Of a stretch of 34,245 nucleotides of DNA, positions 17,862 to 24,748 are shown one piece after another. This stretch comes from an uncultured bacterium (GTDB lineage: Bacteria; Bacteroidota; Bacteroidia; Bacteroidales; Bacteroidaceae): assembly GCA_945869305.1 (NCBI GenBank), contig CAMBOH010000012.1, forward strand, positions 1 through 34,245, written 5' to 3'. The notes under the pieces are model-generated. The model ran no database searches. It was not told the DNA's origin and saw nothing but the letters and a program-made list of their open reading frames with translations. How positions within the stretch are numbered: the first letter of the stretch is position 1; every line of letters begins with the position of its first letter. The position numbers were made by a program, and so were the translations under genes.

Positions 17862-18323
17862 TCATTTGCCGGTAAACATTTGCTTCAGTTCCTGCGGTGA
17901 GGCCGTTCCCTCCATATAGATGAGGCTTATCTGCCGGTTCTTGTGTACGTTGGCACGCAGTCCGTTGTCGCGGAAGAAGAGGTAGCGGCGCGTTTCACCC
18001 CGGGGCTTGAACTGGCAAAAGCCGTAGTAGAGGTGGCCTTGGCGGTGGGTCAGCTCCTTGTCTATGGCCAGCTTGGCATCGGCCAGCACGCACTTTTCGA
18101 ATTGTTCGGCTTCGCCTTTGGCGGGGGTGAGGGTGATGCTCCTGAAGAGAGTCAGCTTGTAGGCGTGAAGGCGGCTGCCCTTGATCAGTACCTCGGTGGC
18201 ATCCTTGCGCTGCAGGTAGGGACCGCCAAAGAGCTGGTCCACCTGCAGCCCCTTCTGGGCGAAGAGAGCGGCCTGCACTGACAGCAGCAGCAGGATGACG
18301 GTGAATATACGTTTGGTGTTCAT
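17862..18323 (-). CDS. Small exported protein of the sigma-factor operon
   Basis: A 153-aa protein of unknown function with a signal peptide (MNTKRIFTVILLLLSVQAAL, cleaved near FA before QKG). The start at 18323 is chosen for this signal; the frame is open to 18359, which would overlap the upstream gene. The mature protein is mixed alpha/beta with conserved-looking blocks LQVDQLFGG, EVLIKGSRLHAYKLTLFRSI and HLYYGFCQFKP, and a basic C-terminal half. It has no lipobox and no barrel-type end, so it is probably periplasmic or secreted. It lies 20 bp after the putative anti-sigma gene. The position, third behind an ECF sigma factor, suggests it acts in the same envelope-related response. Confidence 0.75.
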   Translation of the reverse strand: MNTKRIFTVILLLLSVQAALFAQKGLQVDQLFGGPYLQRKDATEVLIKGSRLHAYKLTLFRSITLTPAKGEAEQFEKCVLADAKLAIDKELTHRQGHLYYGFCQFKPRGETRRYLFFRDNGLRANVHKNRQISLIYMEGTASPQELKQMFTGK

Positions 18324-18343
18324 GGCTGTGAGAGACGGTGGCT

Positions 18344-18862
18344 TTAGGGAGTGGAACAATCAGTTGTGAGGTCGGCCGCTCCAGGCGTGGTGAGCATGTC
18401 ATTCATCAGCTGCTCCATGTCGTCGGCCCCCTCGGGTTCGCCCACCACCTCGACCGTGTTCAGCATGGCCTGCATGACGGCCTCGCTGCTGGTGGTGCGT
18501 GTGCCGTGGATATAGGCGATGCACGCTTCGTCGGGCGGGGTGGCCAGGTGGTAGACGGTCGCTCCGAGCAGTGTGACGCCAGCCCAGAGTGCGACATGGC
18601 GCAGCGGTGCGAGCGACAGGGTGGGGCGGCGGTATCGGCTGCGCGGCTGCTTCGTGGCAGGCTGTAGACCTGCTCTCCCGGCGTAGGCAGCCATGGCCAG
18701 TGTGGCACGCAGTGGCTCGAAGACCGGACCGTCGGCCAGCGGAGAGGCGGCAAAGCGCTTCAGAGCCTCCTCTTCCTGTTCCGAAGTCTGGGCTTCAAAG
18801 TAGCGCTCCATCAGGCGCAATGCCTCGGCTTGGGTCAGTGGGGTGTCATTCAGTGGTTTCAT
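18344..18862 (-). CDS. Single-pass membrane protein, probable anti-sigma factor
   Basis: A 172-aa protein with a cytoplasmic-looking, Glu/Gln-rich helical N-terminus (1-65), one transmembrane segment (about 87-106, RHVALWAGVTLLGATVYHLA) and a ~65-aa presumed periplasmic tail containing DEACIAYIHG and an acidic end. This layout, and the 17-bp overlap of its start with the end of the ECF sigma gene, fits a membrane-bound anti-sigma factor that holds the sigma factor until an envelope signal arrives. No zinc-binding anti-sigma (ZAS) motif HxxxCxxC is present and it is not a FecR-type protein, so the role is inferred from context. The open frame extends to 19111 but that part is the sigma gene's other frame. 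Confidence 0.75.
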   Translation of the reverse strand: MKPLNDTPLTQAEALRLMERYFEAQTSEQEEEALKRFAASPLADGPVFEPLRATLAMAAYAGRAGLQPATKQPRSRYRRPTLSLAPLRHVALWAGVTLLGATVYHLATPPDEACIAYIHGTRTTSSEAVMQAMLNTVEVVGEPEGADDMEQLMNDMLTTPGAADLTTDCSTP

Positions 18863-19373
18863 ACCGCATTTGTAAGTAGGTTTCGCGCACGGTCTTCCGT
18901 GCTCTTGACAGTTGCATTCGAACGGTGGCCTCCTGCACCTGCAGTGTCGAGGCAATGTCGGCATAGCTTCTGCCCTCGTAGTCGCGCATTTGCAGGACAG
19001 TCCGTTGTTGTGCCGACAGGCGTTGCTCCATGATGCGCTGCACGGTCTGGAATTTCCTTTCGGCCTCTCGGGCCGCCTCGTCGGTGTCGTCGGGCACGCT
19101 GAGCCGCGCATCGTCCAGTTCCTCAGTGGGCCTGGTCAGCCTGCGGCGCACGCGGTCGATGCTCAGGTTGCGCACGGTGGTGGCCATCAGGGCCGCAGCC
19201 TGTTCGGTGTCGGCCGGTTGCGGCACTTTCGTCCACAGGCGTTCGAAGGCATCCTGCAAGGCATCCTCGGCATCCTCGTCGTTTCCCGTAATGCTGGCCG
19301 ACAGCTTCTGCAGCCTGTAGCGCATCCGTTCGAAGGCAACCAGCAGTGGGTGTTTCGTGGCTGTGTTTGCCAT
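18846..19373 (-). CDS. ECF-family RNA polymerase sigma factor
   Basis: A 175-aa extracytoplasmic-function sigma factor with only regions 2 and 4. Region 2 (about 12-80) has NDEDAEDALQDAFERLW, the helix that contacts RNA polymerase, and NLSIDRVRRR. Region 4 (about 108-165) has LSAQQRTVLQMRDYEGRSYA, then DIASTLQVQEATVRMQLSRAR, the DNA-binding helix-turn-helix for the -35 element. The ATG at 19373 is chosen because it follows a good promoter box (19405-19412); the frame extends to 19469, beyond that box. It leads a five-gene - strand unit and overlaps the next gene by 17 bp, implying translational coupling. Its targets are not known. In P. gingivalis an ECF factor (SigP) activates T9SS genes, but this protein's closeness to the T9SS run is only suggestive. 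Confidence 0.93.
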   Translation of the reverse strand: MANTATKHPLLVAFERMRYRLQKLSASITGNDEDAEDALQDAFERLWTKVPQPADTEQAAALMATTVRNLSIDRVRRRLTRPTEELDDARLSVPDDTDEAAREAERKFQTVQRIMEQRLSAQQRTVLQMRDYEGRSYADIASTLQVQEATVRMQLSRARKTVRETYLQMRYETTE

Positions 19374-19404
19374 GTGTCGGTGAGGTTTATATATCCAATG
19401 AACG

Positions 19405-19437
19405 CAAAGGTATGTGTTTTGTAACGAATTTTCCGAA
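19405..19437 (-). promoter_or_regulatory. Bacteroidetes-type promoter of the ECF sigma operon
   Basis: On the - strand, TACCTTTG (19412-19405) matches the Bacteroidetes -7 consensus TAnnTTTG exactly. A TTCG (19437-19434) lies 21 bp upstream, a partial match to the -33 TTTG at an allowed spacing. Transcription would start near 19398, giving a leader of about 25 nt before the ATG at 19373. The sigma operon therefore seems to have a housekeeping promoter. Confidence 0.6.
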
Positions 19438-19480
19438 AAAAGTTGCAGCGTATGAGGCGGGAGGCTCAAATTTCTCCGAC

Positions 19481-19507
19481 AGGGAGCGCAGGCATCCTGC
19501 CTGCTTC
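19481..19507 (-). repeat. Dispersed intergenic repeat, copy C
   Basis: AGGGAGCGCAGGCATCCTGC followed by CTGCTTC. Its complement contains GGATGCCTGCGCTCCC, the core of copies B and E. The core GCAGGCATCCTGCCTGC is itself palindromic. Confidence 0.6.
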
Positions 19508-19661
19508 AAGCCGGCGGCCGTAATCTCTTCAAGGGGCATTATCCCGGATTTATGATTCGTAGTCGACACAGGTTCCCCCAGGTAACCCGACATTATTCCC
19601 AAAAAATCCAAATGCGCTTTAGCTTTTCGGCATGTTGTGTCGGCATGTTGGTGATTTTATG

Positions 19662-19669
19662 TAGCTTTG
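19662..19669 (+). promoter_or_regulatory. -7 box probably driving the cold-shock/TPR gene
   Basis: TAGCTTTG followed by C matches TAnnTTTG exactly. There is no good -33 TTTG at 19-21 bp (nearest weak match TTGT near 19635). It would give a leader of about 175 nt before the ATG at 19851, and that leader would include repeat copy D. Confidence 0.45.
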
Positions 19670-19690
19670 CCCCAACTATGTGGCGCACTG

Positions 19691-19716
19691 GTAGAGCAGG
19701 CATCCTGCCTGTTTCT
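19691..19716 (-). repeat. Dispersed intergenic repeat, copy D
   Basis: GTAGAGCAGGCATCCTGCCTG repeats the AGCAGGCATCCTGCCTG core of copy C about 210 bp away, in the same orientation. The palindrome CAGGCATCCTGCCTG can form a 5-bp stem. If the -7 box at 19662 is used, this copy is transcribed in the leader of the next gene. Confidence 0.55.
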
Positions 19717-19850
19717 GTCCGGAGTGGTCTTCAGAGGCTGTGTGTCCATAGTCAGTCGTTATAAACATTCTATAATAGGGATGCAGGCCGTGCCGTCCCC
19801 GCTGTCAGGACAGCCCGCCCGGCCGCCGGCATCCGTAGAGCTAAAGTTTT

Positions 19851-21389
19851 ATGCTTACTTTTATCAAATTAAACTACAAAATCGGCGATGTGATTGAAGT
19901 GACCTGCACAGAAGGCGTTGTGAAAGGTCAGATGGAGTTTGTGAACGACCGCATGATTGTGCTGCGACAGCCCAACGGTCAGATTTGCGGCATTGCGTCA
20001 GGCGACGTGCATTCGTTTCGGGCCGAAACACCCGAGTCAGTCGTGCTGCCCCCGGCCCTTGCCGCGGACGGCGAGGTGGCAGACCTGCTGGAAAGTGTCG
20101 GCAAGGACAGCCTGCCCCATGCAATGGACGAATCCCCCCAGACGGACGATGCCCCTGTGCTGACAGACGGAATCGCGACGAATGTGGTCGAGCCCAAGGT
20201 TGTCGGCCACATCGATCTGGAAAAACTGCAGCGCATAGACCCCAGCCTCGGACGCAGAAAGTATTTCCGCAAATACGGCGAGTCGTCAGAACCCGAAGCC
20301 GCACGCGGCGGATTGGATGACCGGGGTGACGAAGCCGCTTCTCAGCAACCCTATGTGGGAGCCAAGGGGCGCATAACCTTTTATCATCACGAAAAGCGCT
20401 ACGGCTTCATACGCGATTTTGAATCCGATAACGACCTCTATTTTTATGTGCAGCAGGTGGCAGACCCCTCGCTCTACGAGAACCTGCGCAAGGGCATCAA
20501 GGTCGTCTACTCTACGGCCAGGAACGCCCAGGGACTCGTGGCGCGCTGTGTCCACCTGCCCCATACGGTGAAGGACCTGCTGTTGATGGCCGAGGACCAG
20601 CTCGACAAGCACCGCTACCAGCTGGCACAGGATATGACAGAACATGTGCTGGAGGTTGACCCCGACAATCTGGGCGCACAGGACCTGCTCAAGTCCGTGC
20701 GCGAGAGCATGCCTGAACCCAAGGTGCGCGAAGAGGCTGAGGCCGACCCCGACTCCTACAACCCGCACGTGGTCTACTCACAGGCCAAGAAGGCCTATCT
20801 GGCCAAGAACTACGAGCAGGCCGAGCAGCTCTACAACCAGGCCATCCAGGCCAACGAGAAGGCTGAAAGCTGCGTGAAGGACCTCGTGACGCTCTATGTG
20901 TCGAAGTTCAAGCAGGCCGAGACCGATGCCGAGCGCGAAGAGGCACGCCAGAAGGCCATGAGCTTCCTTGAAGCCCACCGCCAGCTGTTGCCTGACAACC
21001 TCACCACCAAGCAGTTCCTGGCCCTCAACTACCATTTGCCGTTGCTCGACTTTGCCCGTTTCATCGATGTCGTCAACGATATCCTGGAGCAGCCGCAGGT
21101 GGCCGAAGTGGTGTCGCGCAAGGTGTTCTACCTGTGGCAGAAGGGCATTGCGCTCAACAAGATGGGCCGTCCCGACGAGGCGTTGGAGGTGGTGAAGCAG
21201 GGACTTGACCTGGCACCGCGCAGCCGCCAGTTGCTGAACCTGCAGCGCCAGATTCTCTCGCCCGAGGAGGCCGGGAGCGAAGAAGACGCCGACGGGACAC
21301 CTTCGGTTGATACAGAAACCTCTGCAGCCGAGGCTGCAAGTGAGCAGGGCGACGCGCCTGCTGCCGTCGAACCTGCCGCCGAAGCCTAA
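19851..21389 (+). CDS. Sm/SH3-like + cold-shock-like + TPR protein, putative RNA-binding
   Basis: A 512-aa cytoplasmic protein (no signal peptide) with three recognisable parts. Residues 1-58 look like a small beta-barrel (FIKLNYKIGDVIEVTCTEGV, then MIVLRQPNGQICGI), of the kind found in LSm or SH3 folds. After a variable acidic linker, residues ~171-235 resemble a cold-shock domain: GRITFYHHEKRYGFI parallels the RNP-1 region of CspA, with aromatics F177, Y178, Y184 and F186, and DLYFYVQQV parallels RNP-2. From ~240 to ~475 are helical repeats of TPR type (VVYSQAKKAYLAKNYEQAEQ; GIALNKMGRPDEALEVVKQG). The C-terminal ~40 residues are Glu/Ala-rich and probably disordered. A role in RNA handling with a protein scaffold is inferred. 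It stands alone between a divergent spacer and a terminator. Confidence 0.75.
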   Translation: MLTFIKLNYKIGDVIEVTCTEGVVKGQMEFVNDRMIVLRQPNGQICGIASGDVHSFRAETPESVVLPPALAADGEVADLLESVGKDSLPHAMDESPQTDDAPVLTDGIATNVVEPKVVGHIDLEKLQRIDPSLGRRKYFRKYGESSEPEAARGGLDDRGDEAASQQPYVGAKGRITFYHHEKRYGFIRDFESDNDLYFYVQQVADPSLYENLRKGIKVVYSTARNAQGLVARCVHLPHTVKDLLLMAEDQLDKHRYQLAQDMTEHVLEVDPDNLGAQDLLKSVRESMPEPKVREEAEADPDSYNPHVVYSQAKKAYLAKNYEQAEQLYNQAIQANEKAESCVKDLVTLYVSKFKQAETDAEREEARQKAMSFLEAHRQLLPDNLTTKQFLALNYHLPLLDFARFIDVVNDILEQPQVAEVVSRKVFYLWQKGIALNKMGRPDEALEVVKQGLDLAPRSRQLLNLQRQILSPEEAGSEEDADGTPSVDTETSAAEAASEQGDAPAAVEPAAEA

Positions 21390-21423
21390 AGTTGTGCTGT
21401 AGACGCAGAGATTGCAAAAAAAG

Positions 21424-21464
21424 AGAAAGGTGGAGGAGCCGCTTGGAGGCTCTTCCACCTTTCT
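21424..21464. terminator. Bidirectional terminator after the cold-shock/TPR gene
   Basis: AGAAAGGTGGAGGAGCC and GGCTCTTCCACCTTTCT form a 17-bp stem with one G-U pair and a 7-base loop (GCTTGGA). A-rich sequence precedes it (AAAAAAGAG) and TTTCT follows, so it can stop transcription from both sides: the + strand gene ending at 21389 and the - strand glycosyltransferase ending at 21558. Confidence 0.85.
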
Positions 21465-21557
21465 TCGAATGTGGCTGCGGAAGGCTATGGGGAGCTACGG
21501 GAGCTATAGGCAGATACAGAAAGCAACAGGGTAGGGCAGATGTCCCCCCGAAGAGGC

Positions 21558-22367
21558 TCAGGACCGGCCGCCACCCACATAGTCAGGCAGAGGCGTGGGA
21601 TGCCTGAAGCGGGTAGTGACAATCTCCCAGCACTTGTAGGGGTAGAGCAGGGCCAACAGCGCATAACAGGAGAAGTAGCCGTGGCTGTGCAGCGCACGGT
21701 TGTGGTCGCGCATGCCGGCCATGCGGCTCCTCCATGATTCAGTGGATGCGCCTCCTGTGCGCATGGTCACCAAGTCGGCAGGCACGTAGCAGGTCGAGAT
21801 GCGGTGAATGTAGATGAAGCGCAGGAGCAGCTCAAAGTCGGCCGCAATCCTGTAGTCCGTGTCGAAGTAGCCGTACTGTTCGTAGCACGCCCTGCGACAG
21901 TAAAAGGTGGGGTGGGCCGGAATGAGCCCCAGCCGCATCAGGCCGGGTCGGAACACAGCCGAGCTGTAGTAGCGCACGCATTGGTGCAGGGCTTCGCTGC
22001 GGGCATAGTGGATGTCGGCATAGACTGCGTCGGCCCCGCTCTCCTGCAAGGCCCGGGCCAGCTGTTCGATGGCCGTGGGCGTGGAGTAGAAGTCATCGCT
22101 GTTCAGAATGCCGACCACGTCGCCCGTAGCCATGCGCAGTCCCTTGTTCATGGCATCATACAGGCCTTTGTCGCGCTCGCTGATGTAGACGAGCCTTCCC
22201 TCAAAGCGAGGTTCGTAGGCACGTACGATGTCCATGGTTCCATCGGTCGACAGTCCGTCTACGATGATGTATTCCAGATCGTGGTAGGTTTGGGCCAGCA
22301 CACTCTCAAGCGTGTCGGGCAGGGTTCGGGAGCTGTTGTATGTCGCGGTGATGATGCTGAATTTCAT
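21558..22367 (-). CDS. Family 2 glycosyltransferase
   Basis: A 269-aa GT-A fold glycosyltransferase of family GT2, which transfers a sugar from a nucleotide-sugar donor, typically to a surface polysaccharide or lipid-linked glycan. Landmarks: the start MKFSIITATYN, VDGLSTDGTMDI (37-48) in the nucleotide-binding region, ERDKGLYDAMNKG (64-76) and the metal-binding NSDD (89-92). An acceptor-side DFELLLRF block fits the usual ED motif position (acid conserved as D). Donor and acceptor cannot be read from sequence. No polymerase, flippase or other glycan gene is nearby, so it is an isolated transferase. It lies 79 bp after the fimbrial-type lipoprotein gene and may share its transcript. Confidence 0.92.
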   Translation of the reverse strand: MKFSIITATYNSSRTLPDTLESVLAQTYHDLEYIIVDGLSTDGTMDIVRAYEPRFEGRLVYISERDKGLYDAMNKGLRMATGDVVGILNSDDFYSTPTAIEQLARALQESGADAVYADIHYARSEALHQCVRYYSSAVFRPGLMRLGLIPAHPTFYCRRACYEQYGYFDTDYRIAADFELLLRFIYIHRISTCYVPADLVTMRTGGASTESWRSRMAGMRDHNRALHSHGYFSCYALLALLYPYKCWEIVTTRFRHPTPLPDYVGGGRS

Positions 22368-22446
22368 GTCTGTTTCTTGTCGCAGTACGGTATGATAACG
22401 CGTGTAGGGATTATTTATTGTGCCGCATTGCGCTTTTGGAGCGTGG

Positions 22447-23907
22447 TTAGCGCAGGTGCAGGCGAATGTGCTTCACCAGCCGCAGGTGGTAGGTGGTGAC
22501 GGTAGCGCCCGCATCTTTCACTCCGTTATAGCTGCTGCCGTCCTTGAAGCTGTAGGTCTTGGTAGCATCCTCACAGAGATAGCGCACGTTGTTGTTCTTC
22601 TCGTCGGTCAGCCAGAGGGGGTCAGCCTGACCTTCGGTCAGCATACTCTGCATATCCTCGTTGTATTCCAGATACTTCGTGCGCAGGCTTAGCGCATCCT
22701 CCTTGGTGGGAATGATCCAGCCCGTCAGTCCGTTCTCGGTGTAGTCGAGGGCGATGTCGGCAGCTTCGTTCCCCCTGGAAGTATGCAGGGCCGAAGCCAC
22801 ACTGCCAAAGTCGGCAATGGACATGAGCAGCGCGTCGCAGGTGTTGTTTCCGTCCTCTGTGCCTATGTCTATCATCAGGAAGCCGTTCCACACGCAGGGA
22901 GCCACGGGCATGTAGTCCACTTCATAGAGGTCGTCGGAGTCACCGCCAGAGGGATTGTCGCTTCCAGAGCCGCTGTCCTCGCCCAGAGTGACACTTGAGT
23001 CGGGCGAGAAGTCGAAGGACAGGTTGATGGGGTCGTCCCATTCAGAGGGGGTGACCGATCCGCTCAGCGACCAGGCATCGTCGACATAGTTGCCGTTCAG
23101 CGTGTAGGGTGTTCCGGCGCGCAGCGGAGCCATATAGTTGACAGCTGAGAAAGATTCGCTGCCTGCATTGTTGATGGCAATGGTAAAGGTAGTCTGCTCA
23201 CCCTGTGTGGGGAACAGATAGACCTCGCCCGAGGTCCACACCCCGTTGTCGTTATGTAGCGGAATGCACGAGGTGCCCGTTCCGGCCAGTTCGCCGCTCA
23301 GGTCCACGCTTTGGGCGGGCGAGGCGATGCTGACGCTGGCATCGGTGCACGATGCAGGCAGGCCCGCGAGGCTGATGTTTGCAGAGGCCATCTTGTAGTT
23401 CAGCTGTATGCTCACTGTGGCCTGCGAGGTGGCAGGCTTCACCACAGCACTGCCCATTTGCAGCGGCTGGGAAGCGGCGTAGCCTTTGGCCGACTGGCGG
23501 GCCTTGTCGGTGGCGTCGGCGGGCAGTGACGGTGCTTTCAGCGTAATGGCCGATTGCAGGGTGGGAGCAGCGGGCAGGTTGTAGATGTCGGTGTCGGCCG
23601 AAACCACCACCAGGGTGCTTTCGGTCGCTTTGGGGAGTTGCAGGTTTATGTTCTGGCCTTCGCCGGTCATCTGCTGTTGGGCAATCAGCTTGCCCGAAGG
23701 CGAAAAGGCGTATACCAGCAGCGGGTACAGGTCGGTCTGGCTGTCGGCTCCGCGTGCCATGACGCGCACTTGGCATTTCCCTTCGTCGTTCTGCCCTCCG
23801 TTGTCGGCGGTGTCGAGTTCCAGTTGGCTGCATGCCTGACACAGGCCCAGCAGCAACATGCCGAGCGTCCACCCGGTCCATGTCGCACAGTGTTTGTTTT
23901 GCATCAT
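22447..23907 (-). CDS. Fimbrillin-like lipoprotein with a C-terminal tip-type domain
   Basis: A 486-aa probable lipoprotein resembling the FimB/Mfa2 class of fimbrial anchor or tip subunits. The N-terminus is hydrophobic and ends GLCQAC, with C26 the likely lipidated Cys (the lipobox is not classic), followed by an acidic Asp/Glu/Asn stretch as in surface-exposed Bacteroidetes lipoproteins. Residues ~40-310 are beta-rich with fimbrillin-like blocks (YPLLVYAFSPSGKLIAQQQM; VYLFPTQGEQTTFTIAI; LRAGTPYTLNGNY). A Ser/Gly/Asp linker (~316-335) leads to a C-terminal domain with GLTGWIIPTKEDALSL and a basic closing part (YHLRLVKHIRLHLR), similar to the W-x-x-PT domains at adhesin tips. Two adjacent ATGs (23907, 23904) are possible starts. 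The stop of the NUDIX gene lies only 13 bp upstream. Confidence 0.7.
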   Translation of the reverse strand: MMQNKHCATWTGWTLGMLLLGLCQACSQLELDTADNGGQNDEGKCQVRVMARGADSQTDLYPLLVYAFSPSGKLIAQQQMTGEGQNINLQLPKATESTLVVVSADTDIYNLPAAPTLQSAITLKAPSLPADATDKARQSAKGYAASQPLQMGSAVVKPATSQATVSIQLNYKMASANISLAGLPASCTDASVSIASPAQSVDLSGELAGTGTSCIPLHNDNGVWTSGEVYLFPTQGEQTTFTIAINNAGSESFSAVNYMAPLRAGTPYTLNGNYVDDAWSLSGSVTPSEWDDPINLSFDFSPDSSVTLGEDSGSGSDNPSGGDSDDLYEVDYMPVAPCVWNGFLMIDIGTEDGNNTCDALLMSIADFGSVASALHTSRGNEAADIALDYTENGLTGWIIPTKEDALSLRTKYLEYNEDMQSMLTEGQADPLWLTDEKNNNVRYLCEDATKTYSFKDGSSYNGVKDAGATVTTYHLRLVKHIRLHLR

Positions 23908-23920
23908 ACAGGAAGATAGG

Positions 23921-24448
23921 TTAGTGTGGTGTGGGGGCGGGCTGTTCACCAAACAGCCTCGTCCATTCTTTTTCGAAGTTGGGGGAGAAGAAGCCGGTGG
24001 CCATGCGCTGCAGGATTTCCTGACGGGAGAAGAACCTGCCGCCGGCCAGTTCGGCTGAGGGACGCGGCGTGTGGTCGGTGACGGTGCGGAACACGTTGAC
24101 CAGCTCTCGCTCGCGGGCACTCTCGAACACATAGCTCAGCATGAATTCGGGCTCGAAGTCGTCCAGTCCTATCTCTTCGCGCACTTCGCGCAGGAGGGCC
24201 TGTTCGACCGTTTCGCCCCAGTCGACATGTCCGCCCACAGCGGTGTCCCACTTGTTGGGCTGTATGTCCTTCCAGGCGGGACGTTGCTGCAAAAACAATT
24301 CGCCTGCGCGGTTGAACACGTGCAGGTGAACTACGGGGTGCAGCGGCTTAGAGCCGCTGTGGCATTCGCGGCGCGTGGCCTTGCCTATCACTTGGCCCAG
24401 TTCGTTGACTAAAGGCAGGAGTTCTTCGGCATTGTCGTGAGGTGTCAT
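23921..24448 (-). CDS. NUDIX hydrolase (YfcD/IPP-isomerase-like subgroup)
   Basis: A 175-aa NUDIX protein. The Nudix box G-x5-E-x7-RE-U-x-EE-x-GU is complete at residues 73-95 (starts GHVDWGE, ends REVREEIGL), so it should bind Mg2+ and split a nucleoside-diphosphate-linked or similar substrate. The surrounding PLVNELGQVIGKATR, LHPVVHLHVFN and QPNKWDTAVGGHV blocks place it with the YfcD-like NUDIX proteins that resemble isopentenyl-diphosphate isomerase. The exact substrate is unknown. The ATG at 24448 is chosen over one at 24586 because homology-like sequence begins there (LLPLVNELG) and the upstream 46 residues look non-coding. It probably heads a transcript with the lipoprotein and glycosyltransferase genes. 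Confidence 0.9.
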   Translation of the reverse strand: MTPHDNAEELLPLVNELGQVIGKATRRECHSGSKPLHPVVHLHVFNRAGELFLQQRPAWKDIQPNKWDTAVGGHVDWGETVEQALLREVREEIGLDDFEPEFMLSYVFESARERELVNVFRTVTDHTPRPSAELAGGRFFSRQEILQRMATGFFSPNFEKEWTRLFGEQPAPTPH

Positions 24449-24551
24449 GGAGGGGTATGTGATGGTATTTTGGTGTGGAATGCAGTTGAATCCCAAGCCG
24501 AAAGGGGATTCGGTATTGCTGCAACTGCGCGTCCGGGCAGTCGGCTCACTG

Positions 24552-24582
24552 CAAATTAAGGGATTTGTTTTGGCCCAACCAA
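24552..24582 (-). promoter_or_regulatory. Candidate promoter of the NUDIX gene
   Basis: On the - strand, TTAATTTG (24559-24552) matches 7 of 8 positions of TAnnTTTG counting free positions, and TTGG (24582-24579) lies 19 bp upstream at the -33 position. The leader would be about 95 nt. Confidence 0.35.
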
Positions 24583-24615
24583 GCAAAATGGTAGGAAATG
24601 TGGTAGGGGGAGTGT

Positions 24616-24672
24616 TTCATGCGTATAGCAGTGCGGTTGTGTCATACAGGTGGGAATGCCTGCGCTCCCAGT
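24616..24672 (+). repeat. Dispersed intergenic repeat, copy E (ATGCCTGCGCTCCC family)
   Basis: It opens TTCATGCGTA, as copy B does, and closes GGAATGCCTGCGCTCCCAGT, again as copy B; the middle is diverged. It ends 9 bp before the hairpin at 24682, the same relation to a - strand terminator as copy B. Confidence 0.6.
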
Positions 24673-24681
24673 AGTACAGCA

Positions 24682-24715
24682 AGAGCCGTGCGGCACGGGG
24701 GTGCTGCGCGGCTCT
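24682..24715 (-). terminator. Hairpin terminator after the DUF4923 lipoprotein gene
   Basis: AGAGCCGTGCGGCAC and GTGCTGCGCGGCTCT pair over 15 bp with two G-U pairs around a GGGG loop. On the - strand the T-run after it is weak (CTCTTGCTGT), so termination may be partial. Confidence 0.6.
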
Positions 24716-24748
24716 TTCAGAAAGAAGGGTCGGGGGGTAGCTTCTCGC

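Larger units (their letters stand above)
19374..19850. other. 477-bp divergent spacer with promoters and two inverted repeat copies
   Basis: This non-coding spacer separates the - strand ECF sigma gene from the + strand cold-shock/TPR gene. It holds a - strand -7 box (19405-19412), a + strand -7 box (19662-19669) and two - strand copies of the dispersed repeat (19481-19507 and 19691-19716). Short open frames exist but have no recognisable product. The stretch 19510-19660 shows nothing I can assign. Confidence 0.6.
24449..24748. other. Spacer with a candidate promoter, repeat copy E and a hairpin
   Basis: This 300-bp non-coding stretch holds a candidate - strand promoter for the NUDIX gene (24552-24582), repeat copy E (24616-24672) and a hairpin (24682-24715) just after the DUF4923 gene. 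No further gene is visible. Confidence 0.6.

Noticed and set aside
18863-19111. N-terminal extension of the putative anti-sigma protein
   Set aside because: It is the sigma gene read in another frame, Pro/Arg/Cys-rich and without family resemblance.
19676-19760. Possible tRNA: the segment GCGCACTGGTAGAGCAG looks like a D arm
   Set aside because: No TTCGA-type T arm, no matching acceptor stem and no 7-base anticodon loop could be found; the segment is better explained by the dispersed repeat core AGCAGGCATCCTGCCTG.
23908-24132. N-terminal extension of the fimbrial-type lipoprotein over the NUDIX gene
   Set aside because: It would remove the lipoprotein signal and overlap 212 bp of a gene with an intact Nudix box.
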